This document shows, one piece after another, positions 9,170-17,388 of a DNA stretch of 64,000 bases. A program made the position numbers and the translations under genes. The first letter of the stretch is position 1; each line of letters opens with the position of its first letter. Source of the DNA: JBBQLG01 sp964251665 (GTDB lineage: Bacteria; Bacteroidota; Bacteroidia; Cytophagales; Spirosomataceae); contig CAXUKO010000006.1 in the NCBI GenBank assembly GCA_964251665.1, positions 62,001 to 126,000 on the forward strand, given 5' to 3'. The notes under the pieces are model-generated. The model saw only the letters and a list, made by a program, of their open reading frames with translations, was not told where the DNA came from and did no database searches.

Positions 9170-9178
9170 ACGGAAAGT

Positions 9179-9493
9179 ATGGAAGAAATTGCCTTCACCA
9201 TGAAGCTCAAACCCGGCGTCGTGGCCGAATACAAACGCCGTCACGATCAGATATGGCCCGAACTCTCGGCCGCACTCACCGAAGCGGGTATCCGGGATTA
9301 TTCCATCTACCTCGACTCGGCATCGGGCACGTTGTTTGCCGTGCAAAAGCGTACCCCCGATCATACGGCGGATGTATTGCCCGAGTTGCCCATTATGCAG
9401 CGGTGGTGGGCCTATATGGACGAACTGATGGAAACAAACCCGGATCACTCCCCGGTCGTAACGCCCTTGGAGCGGATTTTCCACATGAAATAA
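9179..9493 (+). CDS. rhaM: L-rhamnose mutarotase
   Basis: A 104-residue RhaM/YiiL-family protein, the standard length for the family. Characteristic segments are FTMKLKPGVVAEYKRRHD, IWPELSAALTEAGIRDYSIY and MQRWWAYMDELMETNPD (with the paired Trp). RhaM interconverts alpha and beta anomers of L-rhamnose in the cytoplasm, which feeds rhamnose isomerase. It starts 9 bp after the GH106 stop, so the anomer released by the rhamnosidase is processed by the adjacent gene product. No signal peptide is present, as expected. Confidence 0.95.
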   Translation: MEEIAFTMKLKPGVVAEYKRRHDQIWPELSAALTEAGIRDYSIYLDSASGTLFAVQKRTPDHTADVLPELPIMQRWWAYMDELMETNPDHSPVVTPLERIFHMK

Positions 9494-9556
9494 GGCGGTA
9501 CTCAGTATGCTTCCCGCTGTTCGCTCTTTTCCATGCGTAACTCACTACATTACTTC

Positions 9557-12127
9557 ATGAACGGTAGAAAAACGGTCTTTTCGACCATATCAATCCTAAC
9601 AGGTAGTCTGCTCCTCGTTCTGAACCTGTCCGCTTACAGTCAGAAACAGCCCGCTATCTGGTACAAACAACCCGCCCGAAACTGGAACGAAGCCCTGCCC
9701 GTAGGGAATGGTCGGCTCGGTGTGATGGTCTTCGGAAAGGTCAATGAAGAACTTCTGCAACTCAATGAGGAAACGCTCTGGTCGGGTGGCCCGGTCAACC
9801 GAAATCCTAATCCGGGTGTCGCCAAGTACCTGCCCGAGGTGCGTGAAGCCCTGTTTCGTGAAGACTACGGGCAGGCGGCCAAACTAACCCAGAAAATTCA
9901 GGGCTTGTACACCGAAGCCTACCAGCCGCTCGGCGATCTGATTCTGAAACAGGAGCTAACCGGTTCAGCTACCGACTACTACCGCGACCTCAATATCAAC
10001 AACGCCACAGCAACGACTCGGTTTACCAGTAATGGCGTGGCGTATACCCGCGAAATTTTCGTGTCTGCCCCCGATCAGGTGATTGTTATCCGCCTGACAG
10101 CCAGCAAAAAAGGTGGACTGAATTTTACCGCAGCAACGCGTAGTCCGCACCCCGCTGCTAAAATGGTGCTTAGCCAGAATGAACTGGCGGTTCGGGGGAA
10201 GGCACCGTCGCATTCCGATCCGAATTATGTGAACGCAAATAAACCACCGGTTATCTACGGTGACTCGACAGGTTGTAAGGGGATGCGGTTCGACTGGCGG
10301 GTAAAAGTGCGCTCAACCGACGGACAGGTAGCTGCGGATACGGCCGGGATTCGCGTTCAGAATGCTACCGAAGCTGTTTTGCTCGTTACGGGCGCTACCA
10401 GTTTCAACGGTTTCGATAAATGTCCCGATAGTGAGGGCCGCGATGAGAAAAAACTGGCCGATGCCTACCTGAAAAACGCACTGGAAAAATCCGTGGAGGC
10501 AATTCGACGGGATCACATCGCCGACTATCAAAAGCTGGCGGGTCGGGTTAGTCTGACGCTCAATGGCGAAACAACGCCGGTAAATTTACCAATGGATGAG
10601 CGCCTGAAACGCTACGCCGAAGGGACTGCCGATCCACAGCTCGAAAGCCTGTATTTTCAGTTTGGGCGCTATTTACTTATCTCCAGTTCGCGGGCTAAGA
10701 CAGCCGGTGAACCGGGTGTACCCGCCAACCTGCAAGGCATCTGGAACCCGATGGTGCGCCCGCCCTGGAGCAGCAACTTCACGACCAACATCAATGCGGA
10801 AATGAATTACTGGCCCGCCGAGATGGTCAACCTGTCGGAACTGCACACGCCCCTGCTGGACTGGATTGGCTACATGGCCGTGACCGGCCGCGAGACAACG
10901 AAGAACTTTTACAATATGGGCGGGTGGACCGTGCACCACAATTCCGACATCTGGGGCCTCTCCAATCCGGTTGGTGACAAGGGTAAGGGAAGCCCGATGT
11001 GGGCCAACTGGGCAATGGGTGGCGCGTGGCTGAGTCAGCACCTGTGGGATCACTACGCCTTTACCGGCGACCGGAAGTACCTTCAGACCTATGCGTATCC
11101 GCTCATGAAGGGAGCCGCCCAGTTCTGCCTCGAGTGGCTGGTAGATGACAAACAGGGCCACTTAGTAACGGCACCATCGACCTCACCGGAGAATGTATTC
11201 ATCACCGACAAAGGCGAAAAAGGAGCCGTTTCCGTCGCGACAACGATGGATATGGCTCTCATCTGGGACGTGTTCAGCAACGTGATTCAGGCGTCGGAGC
11301 AGTTAGGAGTGGACGCGGATTTTCGCCGGAATCTGCTGGAGGCTAAAACAAAGCTGTTTCCGCTGCAAATCGGTAAAAAAGGCAATCTACAGGAGTGGTA
11401 CAAAGACTGGAACGACGAAGATCCGCAGCACCGGCACACGTCGCACCTCTTTGCCCTGCATCCGGGCCGGGAAATTTCGCCCCTCACGACCCCCGCTTTT
11501 GCTGATGCCGCCCGCAAAACGCTCGAACTGCGGGGCGATGGCGGTACGGGCTGGAGCAAGTCGTGGAAAATTAATTTCTGGGCGCGACTCCACGACGGTA
11601 ACCACGCCTACAAACTCCTGCGCGAACTGATGAAGTTGACCGGCATGGAAGGCACCGACTACGCCAACGGGGGTGGCACCTACCCGAACCTGCTTTGTGC
11701 GCACCCGCCGTTCCAGATCGACGGTAATTTTGGTGGTACATCGGGCATCGGCGAGATGCTGCTGCAAAGCCACGACGGCCTGCTCAATTTGTTGCCCGCC
11801 CGTCCCGATAGCTGGGCGTCCGGCGAGGTGAAAGGCTTGAAAGCACGTGGTGGGTACGAAGTGGACATGAGCTGGAAGGCTGGCAAACTCACGCGGGTAG
11901 TTATTCACTCAGCACTGGGTGGCAACTGCCGGGTTCGGCTATCAAATGCCCTCGCTGGTACTGGGAATGGCACATTGAAACCAGCAACCGGAGCCAACAC
12001 CAACCCGTTTTACGCCCTGCCCGAGAGTAACTACCGCACCACCACACCCGAACAGGCTACGAACGGAGCCGTTGTGTATGATTTGGCCACGGAGCCGGGC
12101 AAGGCGTATATTTTAGTCGGGCGATGA
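9557..12127 (+). CDS. GH95 alpha-L-fucosidase or related exo-glycosidase, secreted
   Basis: An 856-residue GH95 enzyme. The N-terminal beta domain opens with ARNWNEALPVGNGRLGVM and LNEETLWSGGP. The (alpha/alpha)6 barrel shows NLQGIWNPMVRPPWSSN, TNINAEMNYWPAEM (the Asn pair region), TAPSTSPENVF (catalytic Glu region) and HRHTSHLFALHPGREI. GH95 enzymes are inverting 1,2-alpha-L-fucosidases, and some act on L-galactose. The ATG at 9557 gives a compact signal peptide (FSTISILTGSLLLVLNLSAYSQ); an in-frame ATG at 9533 is also possible. Only 11 bp separate its stop from the convergent M43-like gene. An 11-codon echo of its 3' end appears at 13682. Confidence 0.9.
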   Translation: MNGRKTVFSTISILTGSLLLVLNLSAYSQKQPAIWYKQPARNWNEALPVGNGRLGVMVFGKVNEELLQLNEETLWSGGPVNRNPNPGVAKYLPEVREALFREDYGQAAKLTQKIQGLYTEAYQPLGDLILKQELTGSATDYYRDLNINNATATTRFTSNGVAYTREIFVSAPDQVIVIRLTASKKGGLNFTAATRSPHPAAKMVLSQNELAVRGKAPSHSDPNYVNANKPPVIYGDSTGCKGMRFDWRVKVRSTDGQVAADTAGIRVQNATEAVLLVTGATSFNGFDKCPDSEGRDEKKLADAYLKNALEKSVEAIRRDHIADYQKLAGRVSLTLNGETTPVNLPMDERLKRYAEGTADPQLESLYFQFGRYLLISSSRAKTAGEPGVPANLQGIWNPMVRPPWSSNFTTNINAEMNYWPAEMVNLSELHTPLLDWIGYMAVTGRETTKNFYNMGGWTVHHNSDIWGLSNPVGDKGKGSPMWANWAMGGAWLSQHLWDHYAFTGDRKYLQTYAYPLMKGAAQFCLEWLVDDKQGHLVTAPSTSPENVFITDKGEKGAVSVATTMDMALIWDVFSNVIQASEQLGVDADFRRNLLEAKTKLFPLQIGKKGNLQEWYKDWNDEDPQHRHTSHLFALHPGREISPLTTPAFADAARKTLELRGDGGTGWSKSWKINFWARLHDGNHAYKLLRELMKLTGMEGTDYANGGGTYPNLLCAHPPFQIDGNFGGTSGIGEMLLQSHDGLLNLLPARPDSWASGEVKGLKARGGYEVDMSWKAGKLTRVVIHSALGGNCRVRLSNALAGTGNGTLKPATGANTNPFYALPESNYRTTTPEQATNGAVVYDLATEPGKAYILVGR

Positions 12128-12138
12128 AGCGAAGCTAA

Positions 12139-13590
12139 TTACTGCGGTACGCACGCAACTGTTCTGCCAGTTGGCCAGACAATGGGTCCGCCATTATTCC
12201 GTCTGCCACCTTTTCGCGCTGATGAGGCTGGCACATACGCACCAAGCCTGACCTGGCTTTGCATCAGTGCCGCCTGGTCCTGCGTGAAACTGTATTGATA
12301 AACAAAATAGTCCATCACGTACTGTGACAGAAATGGCGTTTTATCACAGGTCTTTTTAGCCGCTATATCATCCGCAGGGTGTGCTTCCTGGTGTTTTGGC
12401 GTATCCAGCACCTGACGTGTATCCGAGCAGCCATAGGCAAACGTGTGTTGCAAACTGAGAAAATGTCCCAACTCGTGAGCCAGCACCCCGAAGCTGTCCT
12501 GCCCGTTAATGTAAATGGCGGGGAGTTGATCTGGCGCCCAGGTAGCGGTTAACAGGTCATCACAGGTAAGGGTAGATGGGCTGGTTGCCGGATCAGGTAA
12601 GTAGGAAAAAGAGTACCCCGCCGGGTAAGTACGTAACCAGTCGATAGTCAGAAACACGTTGATGTACTGGAGCGGACACCAGCGATGAAGTACCTTACTG
12701 ACTGAAGCGAGGGCGTCGTTCACATCTGCGGGATTAGTAAAGTCCAGCTGGTGAAGGCCTGCCTCTGCCAGCAACTGCCCATCCGGGGCTGTCGTAGCCG
12801 GAATGAATTCTATTCCGACATCAGCCTGATTCGGGTCAACAGATACCCGTTGTTTGCGGTACGTCCTGTTCACATCGGCCAGAATCCTGACCGGGTCAAT
12901 TGCGGTTGCAGGAAAATTTTTGGGGATGTGAATAATGACTGGCAACTGCACGACCGTATACCGACGCGGGAGACGGGCGGTTACCGTCAGCGAATTTGAT
13001 CGTATCCCCAAAAAGTCTGCCTGTAATGTGTATTGACCCGGCTTTCCAATAGAGAAGGCATTGTCAGTACTCCGCACCAATCCATTAACTAATAGCGTGG
13101 GTGGGTAGTATAGCAGATTTAACGGACTGCCTTTTTTATCAAGAACCTCGAAAACGACCGGTAAACGGCTTATTGAGTCGGCGTTCAGGAAAGGCACCGC
13201 CACTTTCGCCGTAAACGTACTGACATAGTCCGCTACCCGACTGACTATCAGTGGCCCAACCAAATTTTCGCTGGCTTTATCACCTGCCAGAGCCGTGAAT
13301 GTGTACTGGCCTACTTGATTCAACGTGTATGTATTACCAGCGAATGCCTGACCGTTTACCAAAAACTGAGGAGTAACGGTTGTGGTGACGACGGAATTAT
13401 TGGCATCATAGTAAGTAACATCCAGTATAATCTGATTGGGTGCCGGATTCTCCACAAAGTAAACCTGCTGCTGATTGGTGTTCGCTGAAATTCTAATCCG
13501 GGCCACGCCGGGAAGTACGGTGTCGGTCGGTTTGGGTTTGCATGTCCATAGTAGAAAGAGCAATCCCGGCACAAGCAGATACAGTTTCAT
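12139..13590 (-). CDS. Secreted or lipid-anchored M43 (pappalysin-like) zinc metalloprotease
   Basis: A 483-residue protein with a hydrophobic start (LYLLVPGLLFLLWTC, a weak lipobox). A tandem of Ig-like or bacterial-adhesion-type repeats occupies about residues 25-215. The C-terminal half has a metzincin zinc site, HELGHFLSLQH, followed by family traits of M43 peptidases: CSDTRQVLDTPKHQ, a Cys in KKTCDKTPFL, YVMDYF in place of the usual NYMDY, and YSFTQDQAALM. The likely role is an extracellular or surface protease. It lies convergent to GH95, inside the carbohydrate cluster. The start could also be the ATG two codons upstream at 13596. Confidence 0.75.
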   Translation of the reverse strand: MKLYLLVPGLLFLLWTCKPKPTDTVLPGVARIRISANTNQQQVYFVENPAPNQIILDVTYYDANNSVVTTTVTPQFLVNGQAFAGNTYTLNQVGQYTFTALAGDKASENLVGPLIVSRVADYVSTFTAKVAVPFLNADSISRLPVVFEVLDKKGSPLNLLYYPPTLLVNGLVRSTDNAFSIGKPGQYTLQADFLGIRSNSLTVTARLPRRYTVVQLPVIIHIPKNFPATAIDPVRILADVNRTYRKQRVSVDPNQADVGIEFIPATTAPDGQLLAEAGLHQLDFTNPADVNDALASVSKVLHRWCPLQYINVFLTIDWLRTYPAGYSFSYLPDPATSPSTLTCDDLLTATWAPDQLPAIYINGQDSFGVLAHELGHFLSLQHTFAYGCSDTRQVLDTPKHQEAHPADDIAAKKTCDKTPFLSQYVMDYFVYQYSFTQDQAALMQSQVRLGAYVPASSARKGGRRNNGGPIVWPTGRTVACVPQ

Positions 13591-13681
13591 AGTCATTGAA
13601 ACAGTCCTTCGATTTATTCAGACAAAGTTAAATTTTGCTCCCTGTTACTGTCCACAGATTAGGCCTAGATTAACGTACTGA

Positions 13682-13714
13682 CCGGGTAAGGCGTATGTTT
13701 TGGTCGGGCGATGA
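13682..13714 (+). pseudogene. Remnant of the 3' end of a second GH95 gene
   Basis: Eleven codons here read PGKAYVLVGR-stop and match the end of the GH95 gene at about 12095-12127 (PGKAYILVGR-stop). The differences are four third-position changes and one Ile-to-Val change. Nothing upstream of it encodes more of the enzyme, so it is a short leftover of a duplicated gene or of an insertion that brought in the metalloprotease gene. Confidence 0.55.
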
Positions 13715-13778
13715 AGTGCGGTTTCGCTGTTGGTTCGCATAAACCGCGGGTTAGTGTCAATAGGCTTCTACTATCACG

Positions 13779-14180
13779 TTAAATCAACCCGCTCGAGTGA
13801 TAAACCGTATAAATGAAGCCCAATATCGCAGCAGTCAACAGGCCGGTCAAGATCAATCTGACTGGTTGTGCTACTTTACGGTCAATAAACACGTAGAACC
13901 TTGCTACGAATAGGGAATACAGTAAAAACAAATACGGGTAGTCCCAAAGCCGGTTCATTTTTATAAAGCCCCCGTTCATCAGTAAAAGCACAAAGGGAAT
14001 TGATAGCAGTAATAGATTGTGTAGTCTGTCAAGATAGGGTACTAACCGTTTTAGTATCATCATTTCAGGGCTAAAGTATTTACTGATTGCAGTTGACGTT
14101 TGCGATTTTTTGGCTGCTTCAAACCGCAACTCATCTGTCTTGAATGCATTGCCTGCGAAGCGGTGTAAGCTGATTCGCAC
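13779..14180 (-). CDS. Small hypothetical membrane protein
   Basis: A 133-residue protein that I cannot assign to a family. Residues about 52-70 (LHNLLLLSIPFVLLLMNGG), 77-97 (WDYPYLFLLYSLFVARFYVF) and 106-127 (LILTGLLTAAILGFIYTVY) are hydrophobic and predict three membrane helices. The long reading starts with GTG at 14180; internal ATGs at 14063 and 14060 would give a 93-94-residue protein that begins just before the first helix and is perhaps more likely. It has no operon partner: the six-hairpin gene beyond it on the same strand ends downstream at 14258. Confidence 0.5.
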   Translation of the reverse strand: MRISLHRFAGNAFKTDELRFEAAKKSQTSTAISKYFSPEMMILKRLVPYLDRLHNLLLLSIPFVLLLMNGGFIKMNRLWDYPYLFLLYSLFVARFYVFIDRKVAQPVRLILTGLLTAAILGFIYTVYHSSGLI

Positions 14181-14257
14181 AGGTGATGATCATCATAGAG
14201 CAAGCTACTAATATAGACTTTTCTACTAATCAAAAGGTTAGAGCGTTGTTGCGGGTA

Positions 14258-16387
14258 TCACGGCATTTTGGCCAGATTCTCCCACCGGACGCTCCACTTG
14301 CCATTTTTCGGGAAGCCGGGTGAGGAAATGCCCGCGTCATTGTCCCAACCGGCGCACATCATCGCCACCGCCGTGAGCAAACCGCCATTGCCGGGCAGAT
14401 ACAGCCGGAGGTTGTCGCGCTGGTAATTATGCCCGTTCGGCAAAAAAGTATTCTTCGTCACCGGCATCAGCAGGGCCTCGATGGCTGCGTCGGGTTTGCC
14501 GAGCCGGGTAGCCGTCATCGCCACCAATGGATAATCCCAGCCCCAGGTACTTTCCCAGTTCCAGACCGTCCAAATCTTCTCGAAGGTGCGGTCCATCGTT
14601 GGCACATCAAGCCCCGTATATTTTGGGAGGTATCCATACGCACCCAGCACGGCCGGATGGTCGGTCATAAATTCGGGGTTGGTGTACGAATCAGGGGCAC
14701 TTTCGGCGGCTAAATACAGGCCGTCCCGGACCGGTAGCGGGGATAGATTGGCGAGAACGTTATCCCAGTCGGCGTTACGGGATAATCCTAGCCGCTCACG
14801 CCATTGCTGTGCTACCGTCAGGCCCCAGTACCAGTACGCCAGCTCAAAGGGCGGGTTCAGGGTCGTTTCGGGCTTAAATCGCTCCTGCGCCGGAATCAAG
14901 GCCTTTCCGAGTACGTACTTGCCGGTTTTGGGGTCGGGCCAGGCGTAGGATGCCATAAACTCGGCCGTGGCAAAGAGCAGGTTCTGATACCGGCGCAGGG
15001 TGGCTGGAGTCGGTTGCTGACGATAGCAAAGCTCGGCAAAGTAGATAAAATGGGGCTGCTGCCAGATCAGAAACGGTCCGATGGTCGACGGGCTTTCGTT
15101 ACCCGACAGATCAACCATCTTGGGCCAGCGTACGCCCTTAAATCCTTGCCGACGCGCCAGTACGCGTGCTTTATCGCTGATGGTCTGGTACCAGCCGAGG
15201 CTGTTCTGTAGCAGTTTTGGGCGGTTCCAGAGCGCAAAATGAGCCGCGTGCCACCAGTGCATCTCCAGATGCGGTTTGCCGTACCAACTGTTGTACGTCA
15301 GGCCCGTTTCCTGCGGAGGCACCGAGCCAGCGCACTGAATTTTGGTCAGGTACTGCGACAGCACAATGCGTCGTTCCAGTTCAGCGGCTCGGGGATCGGT
15401 ACTGCCCGACAGGTCGATGGCGCCCCCGGATTGCCAGAACTGCTGCCAGTGCGTTTGATTCAGTCGCTGCACGTCGGTGAAAGAGGGCGAGAGGTTGGTG
15501 GTCGGGCGGGCCGTAAACTGGCATGTAACTTCCAGTGTGCTCCCTTGGCCGCCTGGTTTCAGGTCGAACGAGTGCGGGCCTGCCTCGTGCAGGGTGGCGG
15601 TGCCGGACCAGCCAACCGTTGCCGTGTAACGCGTGGTATCCAGCCGCCGTTCGAGCAGGGCCAGATTCCGGTTTTTCGGCAACAGGCGGGTGGTGTGCTT
15701 CGCAGGCTGACCGAAATCCGGGATGCCCTCCCAGTCCGTCGATCCATACGGGAAATGAAGGGTAATGGTGAGTCGGCCACTCGCTACCAGTGGCGACTGC
15801 ACCCGAACGGCTACCAGATCGCGCGTAGGGTGACAGATTGTAATGACATCAACCGGGTTATTTTCCAGTCGGAAATGACTTCGTACTTCACCCGTCCACA
15901 GGTCCAGCGTCTGCCGTATGTCGCTGAGGTCACTCACCACGGCTTTGGACCCGTCGGCTTTCCGCAGGTCGAACCCCAGCATACCCAGATGCAGCCGGTG
16001 CGGATTTTCCCGAAACCAGTTCGATACGGCAGCCTGTCGGTTATTCCCCGAAAACGCGTAGGTATACGGCACCTGCCGACCGTGCTGATCAAATTCTTTA
16101 TAAACTTCGGATAGCATATAGGCTGACGGATTGGCCACGCTATGCCAGCCCCATTCCGACTGTGTACCAAGCGGTATACCGTGCCTGTAAACGTCCGGGA
16201 AGGTCTGTAAACCCGTCGGGTCAACCGTAAAGGCGAACGCGCCGTTGCCCACCGATAGTGCCCCCAGCGAGTCGAAGCGGGTGTTAACAATGGCATGCCG
16301 GCCAACGAGTGCCTTACGGTTAATGGGCGGTGCCGATTGAGCCAGCAAACGACAGGACAGCAATAAAAACCAGAGGAAGGGCTTCAT
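14258..16387 (-). CDS. Secreted six-hairpin glycosidase-like protein
   Basis: A 709-residue exported protein (signal FLWFLLLSCRLLAQSAPP). Its organisation resembles (alpha/alpha)6 glycosidases of the GH65/GH95 type. An N-terminal beta-sandwich opens with LGALSVGNGAFAFTVDPTG and GIPLGTQSEWGWHS. The barrel follows with HLEMHWWHAAHFALWNRP, NESPSTIGPFLIWQQPHF and WNWESTWGWDYPLVAM, and ends in LPGNGGLLTAVAMMCAGWD. I recognise the fold type but not a characterised specificity. Its position next to GH106 and GH95 suggests oligosaccharide hydrolysis. Family number is uncertain. Confidence 0.7.
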   Translation of the reverse strand: MKPFLWFLLLSCRLLAQSAPPINRKALVGRHAIVNTRFDSLGALSVGNGAFAFTVDPTGLQTFPDVYRHGIPLGTQSEWGWHSVANPSAYMLSEVYKEFDQHGRQVPYTYAFSGNNRQAAVSNWFRENPHRLHLGMLGFDLRKADGSKAVVSDLSDIRQTLDLWTGEVRSHFRLENNPVDVITICHPTRDLVAVRVQSPLVASGRLTITLHFPYGSTDWEGIPDFGQPAKHTTRLLPKNRNLALLERRLDTTRYTATVGWSGTATLHEAGPHSFDLKPGGQGSTLEVTCQFTARPTTNLSPSFTDVQRLNQTHWQQFWQSGGAIDLSGSTDPRAAELERRIVLSQYLTKIQCAGSVPPQETGLTYNSWYGKPHLEMHWWHAAHFALWNRPKLLQNSLGWYQTISDKARVLARRQGFKGVRWPKMVDLSGNESPSTIGPFLIWQQPHFIYFAELCYRQQPTPATLRRYQNLLFATAEFMASYAWPDPKTGKYVLGKALIPAQERFKPETTLNPPFELAYWYWGLTVAQQWRERLGLSRNADWDNVLANLSPLPVRDGLYLAAESAPDSYTNPEFMTDHPAVLGAYGYLPKYTGLDVPTMDRTFEKIWTVWNWESTWGWDYPLVAMTATRLGKPDAAIEALLMPVTKNTFLPNGHNYQRDNLRLYLPGNGGLLTAVAMMCAGWDNDAGISSPGFPKNGKWSVRWENLAKMP

Positions 16388-16918
16388 GAGAAGTGTAGAA
16401 AAGAGGAAACGACCGCAGTATAAAAGGATTTTCTCTACGTATGAATAGGCAGGAAGAAAAGTCGGCGTTTGGGAGCTGCCACAGTGATTGCATGAGTGCT
16501 TTATGACAAGCCGAACCCGGAAATATGTTGTTGGCTGAGGTACCGATGCCGTACATCCGATTCAAACGGTTGTAATCAAAGTCCTCTTTCAGGCCGGGGC
16601 TTGTAGTGTCGAAGCGCGTAATTGTCAATCCAATTGTAGACTGCGCGTAATTGCCATTGCCCAATCAGCTACACCCGTTCAGTGCCAACGCGTTCAGGCA
16701 GGGGTTTACCGCTTTTGATGACTTCCCAGGTGGTTGCGTATGTGATGCGTGTGAACAGCACGGGCTGAAAATACGGCAAATGCCGTATGGAGCAGGTCGC
16801 TGTCGGGCTGACCTTTGTTGGCATCAAAGACAGACCACACCCAACGGCGAACCGGCCCGCACCCCCTGAGAAGCGCTTGTGTCGCCTACGCAACCATCCA
16901 CCACAACCTACCGCCACT
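16388..16918. other. Intergenic region with one conserved promoter dyad
   Basis: These 531 bases between divergent genes hold a dyad promoter at 16772-16817, listed separately. A minus-strand reading at 16320-16664 (114 codons) overlaps the start of the six-hairpin gene and has no recognisable domain, so I do not call it a gene. I see no RNA gene here. Confidence 0.6.
16772..16817 (+). promoter_or_regulatory. Dyad-controlled promoter, copy 1
   Basis: A perfect TACGGCA-AA-TGCCGTA dyad (16772-16787) lies exactly 26 nt upstream of a TTTG (16814-16817) preceded by an A-N-N, as in the Bacteroidota -7 element TAnnTTTG. The same arrangement occurs at 21579 and 23305. It is placed to drive the DUF3592 gene at 16919. 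Confidence 0.7.
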
Positions 16919-17215
16919 ATGTTTATTCTCATCGGTATTGCCCTCGTCGCTGGCGGGTACATCTGGTATCAGCAGAACCAACGCTGGAAAAAAGCCGCCC
17001 AGCGCGCAACGGGTCAGGTACTAAGTCTGCAGGAGGACCGGGATACGGACGGGCAGACGTTCTGGTTTGCCACCATCGGCTTCACGGCGGGCGGACAATT
17101 GTATCAGTTTCGGGATGCGGCCTCGGTCAATCCAAAAATCTACGCTGTCGGTACCATGCATCCGGTGTTGTACAACCCGCTAAAACCCGTCGATGCCCGG
17201 CTCGCCCGCGACTGA
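16919..17215 (+). CDS. DUF3592-like small membrane protein
   Basis: A 98-residue protein with one N-terminal membrane helix (FILIGIALVAGGYIWYQQ), followed by a soluble domain with the DUF3592 pattern: GQVLSLQEDRDTDGQTFWF, then a strand-rich segment and VLYNPLKPVDARLARD. DUF3592 proteins have no settled function. I chose the ATG at 16919; longer readings from 16787 would include promoter DNA. The promoter with the shared dyad lies about 100 bp upstream, so it is probably part of the two-component regulon. It may lead an operon with the next two genes, but the 173-bp gap leaves that open. Confidence 0.72.
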   Translation: MFILIGIALVAGGYIWYQQNQRWKKAAQRATGQVLSLQEDRDTDGQTFWFATIGFTAGGQLYQFRDAASVNPKIYAVGTMHPVLYNPLKPVDARLARD

Positions 17216-17388
17216 GCCGACCGATGTCCATCCAGGTGTCGCTGATCTTACCAACGGTGCTGCCGACCGGCTTTAAGGGGGTGCCGCTGCAGGTTGGGGC
17301 AGACACGGCCAATGCGCCCCGGCTGCTGTTTCCTTAGTCGTTTTTGATGGAGCAATAACCATCCCCAATTGTATCAACTTCATGCCGT

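Noticed and set aside
15239..16114. A 291-codon plus-strand reading within the six-hairpin glycosidase gene.
   Set aside because: It is antisense to conserved barrel motifs and has no signal peptide or known motif.
16320..16664. A 114-codon minus-strand reading upstream of the six-hairpin gene.
   Set aside because: It overlaps the start of that gene in another frame, and its later part has no recognisable domain. It could be a decayed fragment, but nothing supports it.
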